Both the position numbers and the translations under genes were made by a program. This document shows positions 11,262 through 43,400 of a stretch of 64,000 nucleotides of DNA, in pieces. The stretch spans positions 425,001 through 489,000 of the forward strand of contig JAFMOC010000109.1 in NCBI GenBank assembly GCA_019802505.1, written 5' to 3'. The notes beneath the pieces were generated by a model, which saw nothing but the letters and a program-made list of their open reading frames with translations, had not been told where the DNA came from and ran no database searches. The DNA comes from Corydoras sp. C115. Its lineage: Eukaryota; Chordata; Actinopteri; Siluriformes; Callichthyidae. Positions within the stretch are counted from its first letter, which is position 1; each line of letters starts with the position of its first letter.

Positions 11262-11870
11262 CTGTCCCTCATTAAAGACGTTCTTTAATATACACATCAC
11301 TGTCCCTCATTAAAGACGTTCTTTAATATACACATCACTGTCCCTCATTAAAGACGTTCTTTAATATACACATCACTCTGTCCCTCATTAAAGACGTTCT
11401 TTAATATACACATCACTCTGTCCCTCATTAAAGACGTTCTTTAATATACACATCACTCTGTCCCTCATTAAAGACGTTCTTTAATATACACATCACTCTG
11501 TCCCTCATTAAAGACGTTCTTTAATATACACATCACTGTCCCTCATTAAAGACGTTCTTTAATATTCACATCACTGTCCCTCATTAAAGACGTTCTTTAA
11601 TATTCACATCACTGTCCCTCATTAAAGACGTTCTTTAATATACACATCACTGTCCCTCATTAAAGACGTTCTTTAATATACACATCACTGTCCCTCATTA
11701 AAGACGTTCTTTAATATACACATCACTGTCCCTCATTAAAGACGTTCTTTAATATACACATCACTGTCCCTCATTAAAGACGTTCTTTAATATACACATC
11801 ACTCTGTCCCTCATTAAAGACGTTCTTTAATATACACATCACTGTCCCTCATTAAAGACGTTCTCTAATA
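11262..11870. repeat. 38-40-bp minisatellite, about 16 units
   Basis: Highly uniform units of ctgtccctc followed by ATTAAAGACGTTCTTTAAT and atacacatcac. Each unit holds a perfect 8-bp inverted repeat (ATTAAAGA / TCTTTAAT) around a CGT loop. Units differ mainly by presence of a CT dinucleotide (38 or 40 bp) and an atattc/atatac variant. There are no unique spacers, so it is not a CRISPR array. Confidence 0.95.
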
Positions 11871-11999
11871 TTCATGACAGTGACATCATTTGATTGACAG
11901 CTTCTTAAAGGAATCAGCAGGGTTGCCAGTGTGGCAGTTTTTAAGGTTATTATTATTTGGTCAGTTAAATATTCCATTCATTTTCATTTAGCTACAGTG

Positions 12000-12410
12000 C
12001 CCCCCCCCCCCCCACCCCACCAACCCCCTCTCCACCCCCACTTTGTCCTCCCTCCACCTGTTAGTCGTCAGACTCAACATCTCCCTGCCCACCTCGCTGT
12101 CCTTGTTCCCCTTGTTCTCTGTCACCCCCCCACCATGCACCCCTTTCTGTCTCTACATACCCCCTCTATGTCGCCCTCTTCCTGTCCCTCACCCACTTCT
12201 TAAGTCTGCATCTCCCTGCCCACCTCACTGTCCTTGTTCCCCTCTCTGTCACCCCCCCCCATGCCCACTCTCCCCACCACGCACCCCTTTCAGTCTCTAC
12301 ATACCCCCTCTACGTCACCCTCTGCCTGCCCCCCACCCACCTCTTAAGTCTACATCTCCCTGCCCACCTCACTGTCCTTGTTCCCCTCTCCCCATCCACG
12401 ACTTTCAGCG
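12000..12410. repeat. C/T-rich tandem repeat
   Basis: A poly-C tract at the left is followed by about two and a half imperfect units of roughly 130-150 bp (key strings: catctccctgcccacctc, ctgtccttgttcccct, tctctacataccccctct, cttaagtct). Confidence 0.75.
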
Positions 12411-12665
12411 GTCTACTGCATACAAAAGCTTTTCACATCAGTGACCAACAACACGGTACTCTCACAGCATTCCCTTCAGACTGCGCTGATCCTCTAGATT
12501 CCTCTAAAAGTAAAGATGGCACAGGTTTATGGAATGTCTCGAAGGAAGCATGAGTGCACATTCCACACGGTGCTGTTCGGTTCTCTTTGTGTGTCGGGTG
12601 TCGGCATGCATTTGCTTGGAAGACTAACTTGCTAACTTTAAAGATGACCGTTCCAATGTTTACAA

Positions 12666-13425
12666 CCATCCATTATCTTCCGCTTTATCCTCTATTAGGG
12701 TCCTGCTGGGTTCCCAGATACACCCAGGGACCGGGCGCCAATCCAGTCAGTACTCGGGCGCTGACACGATACAACCACAGGGTGTTAATTTATCACTGGG
12801 ACACACAGACCACACACTCTATATGGGAGCAATTTTGGAGAACTCATTGACTTGATCCCATGTTTTTTTGGACTGTGGGAGGAACCGGATAACCCTAACC
12901 ACGGGAGGAAACCCACGCAGACACGGGGAGAACATGAGAGGAGGGAGGGAAACTCCACCCAGATGGGGATTCGAACCCGGAATCCCTAGTGCTGGAGAGG
13001 AGAACATGCTAACCACTAAAGCCACCGCGTGCCGCCCTCCGGTTTATATCCATTCAGTCATTCATTATCTTCCGCTTTATCCTCGTGATTAGGGTCGTGG
13101 TAGGGTTCCCCATGCCCATCCGAGGGGAAGAACGGGAGAGAAAAGAACGTTCGGGGCGACTGGGCAGATACACCCCCAGGACAGGGCGCCAATCTATCAC
13201 TGGGCCACACACTCACTCACACAGACACACTCTATGGGGGGGGGGGCAATTTGGGAGAACTCAATTGACTTGATCCATGTTTTTTGGACTGTGGTAGGGA
13301 AACCGGAAGAACCCCGGAGGAAACCCACGCGCACACGGGGAGAACATGGAAACTCCACCCAGATGGGGATTCGAACCAGGAATCCCTAGTGCTGAGAGGC
13401 GAACGTGCTAACCACTAAACCCCTG
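12666..13425 (-). mobile_element. two diverged SINE copies
   Basis: Copies at 12666-13035 and 13055-13425. Many small insertions of 1-5 nt compared with the other copies (for example gggggggggcaattt near 13237) make these unusually noisy. Confidence 0.8.
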
Positions 13426-13429
13426 TTTA

Positions 13430-13996
13430 CAACCATCGATTCATAAATACTCTAATCCTGTAGCAATTTTGGGACAATTCCGAATAAATTAAAGAGGGGG
13501 AGGGGCTACGCTTGCTGCAACGTAGCAAATCAGCGTCATAAATAATTGCTATGGGTTCCAAAACAATCCAGGAACAACGCGATCACTCATGTTCTGCTGT
13601 AGTTAGTCTAAAAGATCAGAAGCTCGTTAAATACGTGAGATGACTGACGCCTTAGTTGTGTTCATTATAAACTATTTATGTGAACGATGCCGTGCTGCAC
13701 TCAGTTAATCTGTATGGATTTAAAGACGTTCCACCGTCAGACAGACCCGCTGATCCAGCAGATCCCCCGAAAGCTTAATGCTGCATGTGTAGTAGCGAGA
13801 AGGGAGCTCCTAACAAAATGTGCCTGTGAAATTCTCTAAAGTGATCGAAGACGGAGTTTAAATAATGAAATGACTTTAATTCCCTCGTTCGTCCTCTGCG
13901 CCGAGCACTTTAATAGAAATCGTTTCTGAATAATGTTACACTTGACCGAGTCCTGCAGGAGAGCGTTTACACTGGACGCACACGCCCGTACGCGGG
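13430..13996 (-). other. kdm1a: probable kdm1a 3' UTR
   Basis: Directly follows the kdm1a stop codon on the minus strand. ATTAAA-type poly(A) signals occur on that strand near 13913 and 13881. No other gene seen. Confidence 0.45.
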
Positions 13997-33993
<19,997 letters not shown>

Positions 33994-34325
33994 CTGACAA
34001 AACAAAAACACATAAGATGAGGAGTTCAATCAATCACAATGTGCCACATACAAAACCATACATTATATTTTGTAATAATCACTGATTTAGTATTATTGTG
34101 TGTCCTTAAAAACAATCCCACTGTTGCTTTAAATACAACAGCATTTCATATATTTACTAATCTGTGGAAATTTATTTTCTCTATACAACCACCAAGAAGT
34201 GGTATAAGATGTCTTACCACCTCCACATGGTTGGAGCAGCTACTCCAGTGATTGGTGGCCAAGAGTGTTCAATGCTAGTTATTGTTTTTTCTGCCAGTTA
34301 CTTAAATAGTCCCCCCCAAAAAAGT

Positions 34326-36175
34326 TCAAGTAATTTATTTATATAGCGCTTTTTACAACAGTACATTGTCACAAAGCAGCTTAACAGAATGAAAAGCCTT
34401 TAGACCCCCAAAGAGCAAGCCGAAGCGACAGTGGCAAGAAAAAAACTCCCTGTTATGTTGTTATTCAAGGAAGAAACCTTGTGAGGACCAAGACTCAGTG
34501 GGGGACTCATCCTCCTTGAGCGGCCGGGCAGCAACAACAGTGTAGGACAGCCATGTACACCCACCACCACCATGTCAGTATCACTGCAGTACTGAGGATC
34601 ATCCACCACACTTGCACAGGTTGTAAGAAAGAACCCTGGGTCTTACCTTGGCTTTTAAACCCCCAAAGAGCAAGCCAAAGCGACAGTGGCAAGAAAAAAC
34701 TCCCTTTTATGTTATTATTTTAAGGAAGAAACCTTGTGAGGGGCGGCACGGTGGCTTAGTGGTTACCACGTTCTCCTCTCAGCGCTAGAGATTCCCGGTT
34801 CGAATCCCCATCTGGGTGGAGTTTCCATGTTCTCCCCGTGTCGGCGTGGGTTTCCTCCGGGTTCTCCGGTTTCCTCCCACAGTCCAAAAACATGGAACAA
34901 GTTCATTGAATTTTCAAAATTGCCCCATATAGAGTGTGTCTGTGTGAGTGAGTGTGTGCCCAGCGATGGATTGGCGCCCTGTCCTGGGTCTATCTGCCCA
35001 GCGCCCGAAACTGTGTGAGTGAGTGTGTGCCCATGTGATGGATTGGCGCCCTGTCTGGGTCTATCTGCCCCAGCTGCCGAAACGTTCTCCCTGGATGCGG
35101 GAGAACCCCCGCAGACGCCTAATAGAGGATCGATCGCTGAGATTTATGAATGATGAAAACCTTGTGAGTACCAAGACTTCGGGTGGGGTATGGGTTTTCA
35201 TGCCTCCTTTGAGCGAAAAAGCCGGTCAGTGTCATCACCTCTCCTCTGGCAGTACTGAGATGGGCATGGGGAACCCCACCGCGACCCTAATAGAGGATGA
35301 AGCGGGAGATAATGAATGAATGAAAACCTTGTGAGGACCAAGACTCAGGGGGGGGGGTTTCATCCTCCTTGAGCGGCCGGTCAGCATCAACAGTGTAGAA
35401 CAGCCATGTACACCCACCACCACCATGTCAGTATCACTGCAGTACTGAGGATCATCCACCACGCTTGCACAGGGTGTAAGAAAGAACCCTGGGTCTTACT
35501 TAAGCCTTTAAACCCCCAAAGAGCAAGCCGAAGCGACAGTGGCAAGAAAAAAACTTCCTTTTATGATGTTATTTAAGGAAGAAACCTTGTGAGGACCAAG
35601 ACTCATATGGCTCATACAGCCTATATGGCTGTTCTACCATGTTTGATGCGGCGTGGTGTTTCCTCCGGGTTCTCCGGCCACTCCAAAAACAGGACAAGAT
35701 GAGTCCCCCACTGAGTCTTGGTCCTCACTTGTCTCACCAGTCTTGGTATGAGCCATATGAGTCTTGGTCCTCACAAGGTTTCTTCCTTATCACTGCAAAA
35801 TAACAACATGCACAACAGAGCAAGCCGGGAGTGGCAAGAAAAAAACTTTCCTTTTATGATTTTTTCTTGGGCTGTTCACTGTCGCTTCGGCTTGCTCTTT
35901 GGGGTTTTAAAAGCCAAGGTAAGACCCAGGGTTCTTTCTTGCACCCTGTGCAAGCGCGGTGGATGATCCTCAGTACTGCAGTGATACTGACATGGTGGTG
36001 GTGGGTGTACATGGCTGTTCTACACTGTTGATGCTGACCGGCCGCTCAAGTAGGATGACCCCCCCACTGAGTCTTGGTCCTCACAAGGTTTCTTCCTTAA
36101 ATAACAATATAACAACTGGAGAACTATATATGAGTCCATTAGGGGGCGTCCTGCAGGACCGCCAGTCCAATTAAT
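34326..36175. repeat. rearranged repeat block with inverted copies
   Basis: The motif gagcaagccgaagcgacagt and a flank with cagtatcactgcagtactga occur in one orientation at 34390-34620 and 35340-35560 and in the opposite orientation at about 35700-36100. A SINE (34742-35010) continues into scrambled SINE-like text (35010-35150). The unit ends in the common fish string aagcgctatataaataaatt seen at 57061 and 62505. It occupies the probable first intron of kdm1a. Confidence 0.75.
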
Positions 36176-36520
36176 ATTCAGGTTCCATCCAGAATTCGTC
36201 TTTAATACACGGTGTGTGATATTACTTACAATCCACGGATTAAAAAGCACACCATTCAGCTTATTTCGAGACGTTTTAGCCTAAAACGACATTATATTTA
36301 GAGGATGAGGTGTTTACCAGCAGCCCCCCTCCCCCTCCCCCCGCCCTCGTCGTTAGCCGTTAGCAGTAGCTGTTCTATCAACCGCCTTAACTTTGATAAA
36401 TACTGCTCGCTCTGCCTTAAAAACTACAATAAAAGTCGTTTTGTGGCTGCTGCCCCACATTAAACATGTTATATCGGTTATTAAAATGGACGCAGGACAG
36501 TAAACGACGGCTTTATTTAC

Positions 36521-36600
36521 CTCTCGCTCCGTTCCGTCCAGCACAAAGGAACCAGCGGGCTGTCTGTGTTTAGAAACCAACCAATCAGAGACGCGCGTTC
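36521..36600 (-). promoter_or_regulatory. kdm1a: probable kdm1a noncoding first exon and core promoter
   Basis: A donor GAGAG|GTAAAT lies at 36521/36520 on the minus strand. An ATTGG (inverted CCAAT) box is at 36581-36585 in GC-rich DNA with several CpGs. The open frame here that continues into the intron starts with TTG and is not a credible start. The transcription start is estimated, not seen. Confidence 0.45.
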
Positions 36601-36699
36601 GGCCTCCGCTTTAACACAGCGCGCTACGAACCATGCGGTGCATCACTACCACCTACTGCACTGGAGTTTAAACATCACGATACAGAGTCATCTCGGGGG

Positions 36700-37406
36700 T
36701 TGGGGGGTTCCACATGCCCATCAAGGGGAGAACGTTTCGGGCGCTGGGCAGATACACCCAAAACAGGGCGCCAATCTATCACTGGGCACACACTCACTCA
36801 CACAGACACACTCTATATGGGGCAATTTGGAGAGTTCATTTGACCTTGATCCATGTTTTTGGACTGTGGGAGGAAACCCACGCGGACACGGGGAGAACAT
36901 GGAACTCCACCCAGATTGAGATTCCAACTGGGAATCCCTAGCGCTGAGAGGAGAACATGCTAACCACTGAGCCAACGTGCCACCCATCACACAGTAAATA
37001 TCAGCATTTATTAAATATATATACTTTCATTCATTCATTATCTTCTGCTTTTATCCTCTATTAGGGGGGGGGGGTGTTCCACATGCCCATCCAGGGGAGA
37101 ACGTCTCGGGCACTGGGCAGATAGACCCAGAACAGGGCGCCAATCTATCACCGGGCACACACTCACTCACACGGACACACTCTATATGGGGCAATTTGGA
37201 GAATTCATTTGACCTTGATTCATGTTTTTGGACTGTGGGAGGAAACCGGAGAACCCGGAGGAAACCCACGTGGACACGGGGAGAACATGGAAACTCCACC
37301 CAGATTGAGATTCCAACTGGGAATCCCTAGAGCTGAGAGGAGAACATGCTAACCAATGAGCCAACGTGCCGCCCCATCACACAGTAAATATCAGCATTTA
37401 TTTTAT

Positions 37407-37481
<75 letters not shown>

Positions 37482-37620
37482 TTTCATTCATTAATTATCT
37501 TCCACTTTATCCTCTATTAGGGTCGCGGTGGGGTTCCCCATGCCCATCCAGGGGAGAACGTCTCGGGCGCCGGGCAGAAACACATCCAGGACAGGACGCC
37601 AGCCTATCGCTGGGCAAATA
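36700..37620 (-). mobile_element. two and a half SINE copies upstream of kdm1a
   Basis: Copies at 36700-36990 and 37030-37375 share the downstream string catcacacagtaaatatcag, so they are tandem duplicates. A 3'-end fragment lies at 37480-37620, after a (TA)n tract (37405-37480). Confidence 0.85.
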
Positions 37621-37654
37621 TATATATTAGATATACAATGTCAGTTAAAAGTTT

Positions 37655-37915
37655 GGACAAAAATGTGCTTCATTTCTCCACCTCAGTGACACTGCTGGGA
37701 TAGGAATAATGCACCAACCAAATAATACCTGATCTGTGGTGCTACTATTGGGGTTCTGACCATTAGAACAGAGTACACATGTATGTACTGTAGTCCAAAA
37801 ACAGATGGACTACAGTCTGGAATTGTAGAACTACAACGTCCATCTTTACAGTAAGTGGAACTGAGAACATGGACAATAAATGGGTGTGTCCAAACTTTTG
37901 ACCCACTGTGGACTA
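37655..37915. mobile_element. palindromic MITE-like element
   Basis: Nearly complete copy with both ends: gtcagttaaaagtttggaca on the left and gtgtccaaacttttgaccca on the right, forming terminal inverted repeats. Confidence 0.75.
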
Positions 37916-38059
37916 CAATTATATATTACCATAGAAGCAGATAAAACTGTAACTGTAAGCATGTGTGCAGACTAAAACACTTTTTAAACGATGTTTTGTG
38001 AATTACATCTCGATTCATTTGAATTCATTTTCGGCGAATCGGTTCGAGAAACGAATCAA

Positions 38060-38280
38060 ATCTCATTAGCGGAAGTTCTCTCCCGTTGCAGGTATATCCC
38101 GTTCGACAGGTACGGTGTGTGACGTCACACCGTGGATGGTTTTCGTAAGATAGTCAAAATAGAAGCGGCTTTCACGACTTTATCAAACTTTTGAACTTTG
38201 GCGACGGTTTATCTTCACCTTTCTTCGGTTACAGTTTCAGGTAAGTCGTGTAACTTCCACCGTGAGTGTCAGTGACGTCA
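38060..38280 (+). promoter_or_regulatory. tmem30b: tmem30b promoter and noncoding first exon
   Basis: A strong donor (tttcag|GTAAGT) ends a probable noncoding exon at 38240. Two perfect palindromic cAMP-response elements TGACGTCA lie at 38120-38127 and 38273-38280, and an ETS-like CGGAAG near 38069. The region is CpG-containing and free of SINEs. The exact start site is not visible. Confidence 0.5.
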
Positions 38281-38444
38281 CAGTGAAGCCGTGAACACTC
38301 GAACTATTTAAATGATGTTAAAGCTGCAGTTATGCAAATTAACTACAAGAACACGACGTTTGTAAAGGTGTCGGACTGACGGTAAGAGTGGATTTTGCAA
38401 ACAATAGGCCTTATATTTACCTGTATATATTTTTTTTTTTAATA

Positions 38445-39650
38445 ATAGTTCTGTGTTTGTCGCTGAAAGCCACGCGTTGTGTTGTTGTTTGCTCATGGTT
38501 CGTGTAATAACCCTCGTTTCCTCCTTTGTTTTGGAGCTTTGTGTTTATTTTACCCCTGGTGCAACTTTGACTTGATTTCTGGGTTTTAAAAGTGTAAAGT
38601 GTCTAATAAATATGCAACGAGAAATGTTCTGATTTGCCCTCTTGTTCCCCAGAACAGGTCTGATTTGGGTGGTGGATTTTTTTTTGTCAGTGATGCGTGG
38701 AACTGGCTGTAAAAAGCATCATATCCGTTCGGTTCACACGTTATGGTGGCAACAAACCACCATAATTTGGGTGGTGGGCAGATACACCCAGGACAGGGCG
38801 CCAATCTATCGCTGGGCACACACTCACTCACACAGACACACTCTATATGGGGCAATTTGGAGAACTCAATTGACTTGATCCATGTTTTCGGACTGTGGGA
38901 GGAAACCGGAGAACCCGGAGGAAACCCACGCAGACACAGAACAATAGTAATGTGTTTGTCGCTGAAAGCCTCGTGTTGTGTTGTTGTTTGCTCATGGTTC
39001 GTGTAATAACCCTCGTTTCCTCCTTTGTTTAGGAGCCTTGTGTTTATTTTACCCCTGGTGCAACTTTGACTTGATTTCTGGGTTTTAAAAGTGTAAAGTG
39101 TCTAATAAATGTGCAACGAGAAATGTTCTGATTTGCCCTCTTGTTCCCCAGAACAGGTCTGATTTGGGTGGTGGATTTTTTTTATTGTTAGTGATGCGTG
39201 GAGCCTGTTCCACGCATAAATACACCCAGAACAGGGTGCCAATCTATCGCTGGGCACACACTCACTCACACAGACACACTCTATATGGGGCAATTTGGAG
39301 AACTCAATTGACTTGATCCATGTTTTCGGACTGTGGGAGGAAACCGGAGAACCCGGAGTAAACCCACGCGGACACGGGGAGAATATGGAAATTTAACCCA
39401 GATGGGGATTCGAACCGGGAATCCCTAGCGCTGAGAGGAGATCATGCTAACCACTAAGTGTCTAATAAATGTGCAACGAGAAATGTTCTGATTTGCCCTC
39501 TTGTTCCCCAGAACAGGTCTGATTTGGGTGGTGGATTTTTTTATTGTCAGTGAGGCGTGGAACAGGCTGTAAAAAGCATCATATCCGTTCCGTTCACGTT
39601 ATGGTGGCAACAACCCACCATAATTTGGGTGGTTGATTGTTTATTGTCAG
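38445..39650. repeat. tandem segmental duplication in the tmem30b first intron
   Basis: A unit of about 500 bp (gtcgctgaaagcc to ttatggtggcaacaa plus a SINE fragment) occurs at about 38453 and 38951, with a third partial copy from 39455. Copies are more than 95% alike in the shared ttgatttctgggttttaaaa segment. SINE pieces are at 38775-38940 and 39215-39455. Confidence 0.85.
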
Positions 39651-40080
39651 TTCTGCAGTGACACTGATGCAGTGAGGGGGTTTTAGTGCAGCAGTGCTGC
39701 TGTAGTTTCATTTAAACACCTCAGTGACACTGCTGGGATAGGAATAATGCACCAACCAGATAATCCCTGCTCTGTGGTGCTACTATTGAGGTCCTGACCA
39801 TTAGAACAGAGTAAAGGGGACGTACACAGTATGTACTGTAGAACACAAACAGATGGACTACAGTCTGGAATTGTAGAACTACAAAGTAAGTGTGTATATG
39901 TGAAGATAGACCCAGGACAGGGCGCCAATCTATCGCTGGGCACACACTCACTCACACACAAACCGGAGAATCCGGAGGAAACCCACGCGGACATGGAGAG
40001 AACATGGAAACTCAATCCAGATGGGGATTCGAACCGAAAATCCCTAGTGCTGAGAGGAGAACATGCCAACCACTAAGCCA
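39600..40080. mobile_element. palindromic MITE-like element plus SINE fragment
   Basis: MITE-like element at 39610-39895, truncated by a SINE scrap at 39905-40080. Confidence 0.75.
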
Positions 40081-40225
40081 TAAATATATATATATATTTA
40101 ATTCCATAATTTAGTTGTTTGACCACCTCCATATTCTTGCATGTAGTCTATATAATGGCAAAAGTCATACCTGGCTTATTAAGATATTTCAACACATGAT
40201 CAGTTGCCATAAATTAGTATTAATC

Positions 40226-40228
<3 letters not shown>

Positions 40229-40267
<39 letters not shown>
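40229..40267. repeat. (GT)n microsatellite
   Basis: About 19 GT units, 16 nt upstream of the acceptor of the tmem30b start-codon exon. Confidence 0.95.
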
Positions 40268-40271
<4 letters not shown>

Positions 40272-40290
40272 ATATTTTTCCAGTGTCAGG

Positions 40291-40476
40291 ATGAAGCCGC
40301 ACAAGGATCTGGCAAACAGACCGGACAACACAGCATTCACGCAACAAAGGCTTCCTGCATGGCAGCCCGTGTTGTCTGCTGGCATCATAATCCCTGGCTT
40401 CACGGTCATTGGACTTGCTTTCATCGGCATTGGAGTTGCACTGTTTGTCACCTCGCAAAACATAAAAGTGCTGGAG
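40291..40476 (+). CDS. tmem30b: tmem30b coding exon 1
   Basis: The acceptor tttttccag at 40283 leaves 7 nt before the ATG. Encodes the cytosolic N terminus, transmembrane segment 1 and QNIKVLE. Donor GAG|GTAGAT. Confidence 0.92.
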
Positions 40477-43400
40477 GTAGATCCATTTTAATGTTAAGTG
40501 ACCGTGTTATGTTTTATTAATTCAGTGCTATATGGTGAGCTTGAGGGGTACATTTGTGAAAGTATCATTTACAGTCTACACTTCACTGGGAATAGTCCCA
40601 GTCCATTATACAACCCTCATTTTCTTTGAAATATGCAGGAAAAACTAAAATCCTTCTTATGTTAATTTACTCAGAAAAGGACAAAAACACATTTTTAATG
40701 ACAAACATTATTCATTCATTCATTATCTTTCGCTTTATCCTATATTAGGACAAACATTAGTGAAATAAAAAATTAATTTTAAATTTTAAACCTGTAACAA
40801 AAACAGCTGGGGCAAAGTCATGTTTACCACTGAATCACACTCTCTTTTAATGTAATTATAACTTTTGATCATTTTCTGTGGTTAAGACTTAAATATACTT
40901 TATATATATTTTTTTGCTCATTTTTGCAGTGTATGTGCTTAAGCTACTTAGCAGTTCAGACACCATTGTCTGATAGTCGGGCACAATGCTTTCACAAGCT
41001 TTAATAAAAGACTGATTTTTTTGGCAGTAGATAAATACAGTAGATACTCATTCATTTATTATCTCCCGCTTTATCCTCTATTAGGGTCACGGTGGGGTTC
41101 CCCATGCCCATCCAGGGGAGAACATTTCGGGCGCTGGGCAGATACACCCAGGACAGGGCGCCAAACTATCACTGGGCAGACACTCACTCACACAGACACA
41201 CTCTATATGGGGCAATTTGAAGAATTCAATTGACTTGATCCATGTTTTTGGACTGTGGGAGGAAACTGGAGAGCCCGGAGGAAACCCACATGGACACGGG
41301 GAGAACGTGGAAACTCCACCCAGATGGGGATTCGAACCGGGAATCCCTAGCGCTGAGAGGTGAACGTCCTAACCACTAAGCCACTGTGAGCTACAGTAGA
41401 TACTGTTTCACAGATTACAGTTTTTTATTTTATTTTTTTGTAAGTCTGACTGTTCAGGTCCATTTAGGTTGTTTTCAGTCAGTGGTGCAACTTTTTGGCA
41501 AGACAGCCATATGCCCCAAATGTACCCAATCACATGTCATTTCAAGACCACCACACTCATCAGTGTAGATATATTCACAAGCATCGCTGCTATTTAAACG
41601 ATATAGGTGCAAGCTGTAAAAATAGACTGTTGGTGGGGTGTGAGATAGCAGTAAGCTTGGTGCAGGGTGTAAGATGAGGCCCATTAGCTGTAAGACATGA
41701 ATGCTTAGGAATTTCAGTTCCAAAACAACGCAGAAGAATCAAGAATTATTACATCTAACATTTCAAATGAGTCCTTTTTGTGTCGCAGATTGACTACACC
41801 GGGACTTCCAAAGATTCTTCCTGTTTTGAGTGCTCTAGCCTTTCTAAGCAGAACTGCATATGTGAACCCACTTTCTCTTTTAATAATCTGTTTGAGGTAC
41901 TTGAGTTTTAAATACAATACATTCACAGTTTTTTGTAAACAATACTATGCAGAAGTATAATTGTCACCATAAAAATTTCCTTTTAGGGACCCGTTTTCTT
42001 CTATTATGGACTTTCTAACTACTATCAAAACTACAGACAGTACGGAGTCTCTGTGGATGCTAACCAACTGGTTGGAGACACCAAATACTTCTTGGTATAG
42101 TTTTGTTTTTTGAAATGTCTTGATTTTAGCTTTCATTAAATTAATTAATTATAGCATGTTACAATGTTTCATTTGTTAATTTCTTTTTGTTCTGTTGTAC
42201 CATAGTCTCCTGATAGCAACTGTTCACCATACACCTATGTAAATGGCACACCTATTGTACCCTGTGGATCAATAGCAAACAGCATGTTCAACGGTAAAAC
42301 AATATTCATTCATTCATTCATTATCTCCCGCTTCATCCTCTACTAGGGTCGCGGTGGGTTTCCCTATGCCCATCCAGGGGAGAACGTCTCGGGCGCTGGG
42401 CAGATACACCCAGGACAGGGCGCCAATCTATCACTGGACACACTCACTCACACAGACACACTCTATATGGGGCAATTTGGATAATTAAATTGACCTGATC
42501 CATGTTTTTGGACTGTGGGAGTAAACCGGAGAACCCGGAGGAAACCCACGCAGACACGGGGAGAACATGGAAACTCCACCCAGATTGGGATTCAAACCGG
42601 GAATCCCTAGCGCTCAGAGGAGAACGTGCTGACCACTAAGCCACCGTGCCGCCTAAAACAATATTGTGACACAAAAAAAATGACACAAAATTGTCATTTT
42701 AAGACTCTTGTTCACATTAATTTGATAATGGACACTAAATATTACATGGACATAATTTAAGCTATAAGTAAAGTATAGTACAATTTAAAGGTTTGGACAC
42801 ACCCCCTTTTTATCCATGTTCTCAGTTCCCCTTCCTGTAATGATGGACTTTGTAGTTCTACAATTCCAGTCTGTAGTCCATCTGTTTGTGTTCTACAGTA
42901 CATACTGTGTACGTCCCCTTTACTCTGTTCTAATGATCAGGACCCCAATAGTAGCACCACAGAGCAGGTATTATTTGGTTGGTGCATTATTCCTATCCCA
43001 GCAGTGTTACTGAGGTCTATAATTGAAACTACAGCAGCACTGCTGCACTAAAACCCCCTCACTGCATCAGTGTCACTGCAGAACTGACAATAAACAATCC
43101 ACCACCCAAATGATACCTGTTCTGTGATGCTCCTGACCGAAAAGAATAAAAACAGATAGACTAGAGTCTTTCATTCGTTCATTATCTTCTGCTTTATCCT
43201 CTATTAGGGTCGCGGTGGGGTTCCCCATGCCCATCCAGGGGAGAACGTCTCGTGCGCTGGGCAGATACATCCAGGACAGGACACCAATCTATCACTGGGC
43301 ACACACTCACTCACACAGACACACTCTATATGGGGCAATTTTGAGAATTCAATTGACTTGATCCATGTTTTTGGACTGTGGGAGGAAACTGGAGAACCCG

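Noticed and set aside
11262..11870. CRISPR-like array
   Set aside because: Units follow each other directly with no unique spacers, and the DNA is a vertebrate genome.
36353..36580. Upstream start for kdm1a in the first exon
   Set aside because: The frame opens with TTG and runs through a clear donor. The ATG at 33969 matches the KDM1A N terminus.
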